From Hymenobacter guriensis (GTDB lineage: Bacteria > Bacteroidota > Bacteroidia > Cytophagales > Hymenobacteraceae), in contig NZ_JADWYK010000003.1 of the NCBI RefSeq assembly GCF_015773195.1, positions 372,001 to 436,000 on the forward strand: a DNA stretch of 64,000 nucleotides, read 5' to 3'. The position numbers were made by a program, and so were the translations under genes. Under the pieces are notes generated by a model, which was given only the letters and a program-made list of their open reading frames with translations, searched no databases and was not told where the DNA came from. This document shows positions 61,535 through 64,000 of the stretch, one piece after another (the stretch's first letter is position 1; each line of letters begins with the position of its first letter).

Positions 61535-64000
61535 ATGCGACAACACTACCCCTTCCAACACCGCAGCCCGCAACCGCTGCTGCAATGGATTCCTTGGTTA
61601 GCCAGCACCGGGCTTGGGTGCCGCGCCTTTGCCAGCAAGCTGCTCTTGCTGCTGGTGCTGGCTTGCACCGCGACGATTGGTACGGCCTACGCCCAAACTG
61701 GCTCGGTAAGCGGCCGCGTGCTGGACGAGAAGCAGGTGGGGATACCAGGCGCCACAGTCCTCGTGGAGGGCACCTCGCTCGGTAGCTCTACCAATGCCGA
61801 TGGTACCTACACGGTGCAGAATGTGCCCGCTGGGGGCCACAACCTGGTGATTTCCTTTGTGGGGTTCAACACCTTGAAAAAGGCCATAACGGTGGTAGCA
61901 GGTCAGAACTTGGCCATGGCCGATGTGGCTCTGCTGGAAAACGCCAATCTGCTGAATGAAGCCGTAGTAATTGGTTACGGCACTGTGGCCAAGAGCGACG
62001 TGACCGGCTCGGTAGCTTCCCTAAAAGGCAGCGACCTGAACAGGACACCGGCTTCCTCCGTGGACCAGTTGCTGCAGGGTAAGATTGCGGGTGTGCAGGT
62101 AGTGGTGCCATCCGGCGAGCCGGGCGCCGGCGCTACGGTGCGCATTCGCGGGGCCAGCTCCATCAACGGCTCCAACAGCCCGCTGCTGGTAGTAGATGGC
62201 TACCCCTGGGGCGAGGCTGGCAACCTCAAGCAAATCAATCCCGACGACATTGAAAGCATTGAGGTGCTGAAAGATGCCTCAGCGTCGGCTATTTACGGCT
62301 CCCGCGGTGCCAACGGCGTGATTCTGGTAACGACCAAGAAAGGCAAGGCCGGTAAGACCCGCATTACCCTCAGCACCCTAAACACCATTTCCACCCTGCC
62401 CAGCAAGCTGGATGTGTGGTCGGACCCGGTAGATGTGGCCGTTATCGACAATGAAGCGCGGCAGAATGCGGGCCTCACGCCCTTGTTCACCGGCCAGGAT
62501 TACCTGGGTACTTACTACCCCTCGGTGGCCGAGCTGCGCGGCGAGGACCCCAACAAACCCAAGTGGCCTACCCGCACCTACTGGCCCGATGAAGTGTACC
62601 GCAACCCCTTTTCGCAGAGCTACACGCTCACAGGTAGCGGCGGCAACGAGCAAACCAAGTTCTCGGTTTCCGGCAACTACTACAAGGAAGAAGGCTTGGC
62701 CATCAAGAACTACTACGACCGATACAACGGCCGCCTGAACCTGGAGCAGAAGCTGCTCAACAACGTGACGACCGGCGTGAACCTGATTCTAACGCATACC
62801 CAGCGCACTGGCGGGGGATTGTCGGCCGACCGCTCCCCGGTATTCCCGATTTACAACGCCGACGGCACCTACTTTAAAATCGGTCCGCGGGATTTTGGCA
62901 ACCCCATAGCCTACGCCAACGAGGTATTAAATAAAAGCAAGACCATTGACGTACTCGGTACACTGTTCCTGAGCTGGGATATTACTAATTGGCTAAATTT
63001 CCGCACGCAGGTTAGTGATAAATACGGCAACTCAGTAGGCGACGTGTACGAGCCTCGTGATATTACTGGTACGGGTTATTTATTTAATGGCTACGGTGTA
63101 ATCGATAATTACAATGGCAATGAATTACTGAATGAAAATTATTTCACCTTTAATAAAAATCTTGGCACGGCGCATAATTTAAATATTGTAGCTGGTTACA
63201 CCACGCAAAACTTCACGGTGCGCACTTCCCGGCTCGAAGGCCGCGGGTTTATCAACGATGCCCTGCGCAACGAAAACCTCAACACGGCGAAAACGCAGTA
63301 CACCACGAACGGTCAGACCAAGTCCCTGCTGAACTCCTTTATCGGGCGGGTGAACTACTCCCTGCTCGACCGGTACCTCTTCACCTTCACTGGCCGGGCT
63401 GACGGCTCGTCCAAGTTCGGGGCCAACAACAAGTGGGCGTTCTTTCCCTCAGCGGCCCTGGGCTGGAAGCTGCACGAAGAAGGTTTCCTGCGCGACGTGT
63501 CCGCCGTAACGGAAGCCAAGCTGCGCCTGAGCTACGGCCTGACCGGCAATCAGGGCATCAGCCCCTACCAGACGCTGGACCGCCTGGGCTCGGGCCGCTA
63601 TTTCACCGGCGGCGAGTTCCAGACCGGCTTTGGGCCCGGCACCTTCGGCTACGACGGCTACAACAAGATCTGGGAAGGTGTGCCCAACCCCGACCTGCGC
63701 TGGGAAACAACCTCCCAGCTGAACGCCGGCCTCGACCTGGGCTTGTTCAACCAGCGCCTCACGCTGAGCGCCGACTACTACTACAAGCGCACCAGCGACC
63801 TGCTGCGGCAAACCTACATCACCCCATCATCCGGCTACGACCGGCTGTGGATCAACGATGGAGAAATTGAAAACAAGGGGTTTGAACTGGGCGTGAACAC
63901 CAACATCCTGGAAGGGCCGGTGCAGTGGAGCATAGGCGGCAACTTCACCCTCAACCGCAACAAGCTCCTGAGCATGGGCGAAGACAACTTCGTGTGGAAC
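61535..64000 (+). CDS. SusC/RagA-family TonB-linked outer-membrane receptor (mannan), 3' end missing
   Basis: The frame is open from ATG 61535 to the window end (822 codons). The N-terminus is long before the signal helix (SKLLLLLVLACTATIGTAYA). A CarboxypepD-regulatory-like domain (GSVSGRVLDEKQVGIPGATV) is followed by the SusC plug (VRIRGASSINGSNSPLLVVD, ESIEVLKDASASAIYGSRGA, NGVILVTTKKGKAG) and barrel strands (DRYLFTFTGRADGSSKFGAN). It is expected to import manno-oligosaccharides with a SusD partner encoded beyond the window. A segment near 62930-63190 is unusually AT-rich compared with the rest of the gene. Confidence 0.94.
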   Translation, partial: MRQHYPFQHRSPQPLLQWIPWLASTGLGCRAFASKLLLLLVLACTATIGTAYAQTGSVSGRVLDEKQVGIPGATVLVEGTSLGSSTNADGTYTVQNVPAGGHNLVISFVGFNTLKKAITVVAGQNLAMADVALLENANLLNEAVVIGYGTVAKSDVTGSVASLKGSDLNRTPASSVDQLLQGKIAGVQVVVPSGEPGAGATVRIRGASSINGSNSPLLVVDGYPWGEAGNLKQINPDDIESIEVLKDASASAIYGSRGANGVILVTTKKGKAGKTRITLSTLNTISTLPSKLDVWSDPVDVAVIDNEARQNAGLTPLFTGQDYLGTYYPSVAELRGEDPNKPKWPTRTYWPDEVYRNPFSQSYTLTGSGGNEQTKFSVSGNYYKEEGLAIKNYYDRYNGRLNLEQKLLNNVTTGVNLILTHTQRTGGGLSADRSPVFPIYNADGTYFKIGPRDFGNPIAYANEVLNKSKTIDVLGTLFLSWDITNWLNFRTQVSDKYGNSVGDVYEPRDITGTGYLFNGYGVIDNYNGNELLNENYFTFNKNLGTAHNLNIVAGYTTQNFTVRTSRLEGRGFINDALRNENLNTAKTQYTTNGQTKSLLNSFIGRVNYSLLDRYLFTFTGRADGSSKFGANNKWAFFPSAALGWKLHEEGFLRDVSAVTEAKLRLSYGLTGNQGISPYQTLDRLGSGRYFTGGEFQTGFGPGTFGYDGYNKIWEGVPNPDLRWETTSQLNAGLDLGLFNQRLTLSADYYYKRTSDLLRQTYITPSSGYDRLWINDGEIENKGFELGVNTNILEGPVQWSIGGNFTLNRNKLLSMGEDNFVWN

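Overview
The window looks like a chromosomal segment of a GC-rich Bacteroidota, most likely Cytophagales/Hymenobacteraceae (Hymenobacter-like). The signs are SusC/SusD pairs, secreted enzymes with C-terminal type IX secretion (Por) sorting domains, CarboxypepD-regulatory-like plugs on outer-membrane receptors, and promoters with the Bacteroidota -7 element (TAnnTTTG). Genus is an inference; there is no rRNA here.

Region 1 (1-15.5 kb) is mostly housekeeping and envelope genes. It holds two tandem paralogous outer-membrane beta-barrel receptors (the first cut by the window edge), an ABC-2 exporter, and a divergent LytS/LytTR two-component system. These are followed by an ECF sigma factor overlapping a membrane/beta-barrel protein, uvrB, a HAD hydrolase and a small exported protein.

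Region 2 (15.7-47.1 kb) is a large L-arabinose/arabinan utilisation locus. A SusC/SusD pair and two GH43 enzymes bind and cut arabinan. A mutarotase, araB, araD, araA, a sodium/solute symporter and a GH51 arabinofuranosidase take arabinose to xylulose-5-phosphate. GH27, GH43 and GH127 enzymes extend the range to arabinopyranosyl/galactosyl and beta-L-arabinofuranosyl linkages. Transketolase and transaldolase, on the opposite strand with two more GH43 genes, feed the pentose phosphates into glycolysis. A LacI-family regulator closes the locus, and at least seven copies of one palindrome (consensus ACACAAwCGATTGTGT) sit upstream of its transcription units, so the locus can be read as one LacI regulon.

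Region 3 (47.1-51.8 kb) holds a DnaQ-like exonuclease and a cNMP/CBS/DUF294 nucleotidyltransferase gene. Between them lie a 100-bp palindromic element and a striking array of twelve 21-bp units with no indels. Next come the 3' part of a tRNA-Gly(CCC) gene and a lower-GC tyrosine-recombinase gene, which look like the end of an integrated element.

Region 4 (51.8-64 kb) is a beta-mannan locus: two GH26 mannanases, an AraC regulator, a sodium/solute symporter, a GH130 mannosylglucose phosphorylase, a cellobiose 2-epimerase overlapping it by 4 bp, and a SusC receptor that runs off the window end. This is the mannobiose epimerisation-phosphorolysis route. Because it lies on the element side of the tRNA fragment, it could be part of a genomic island.
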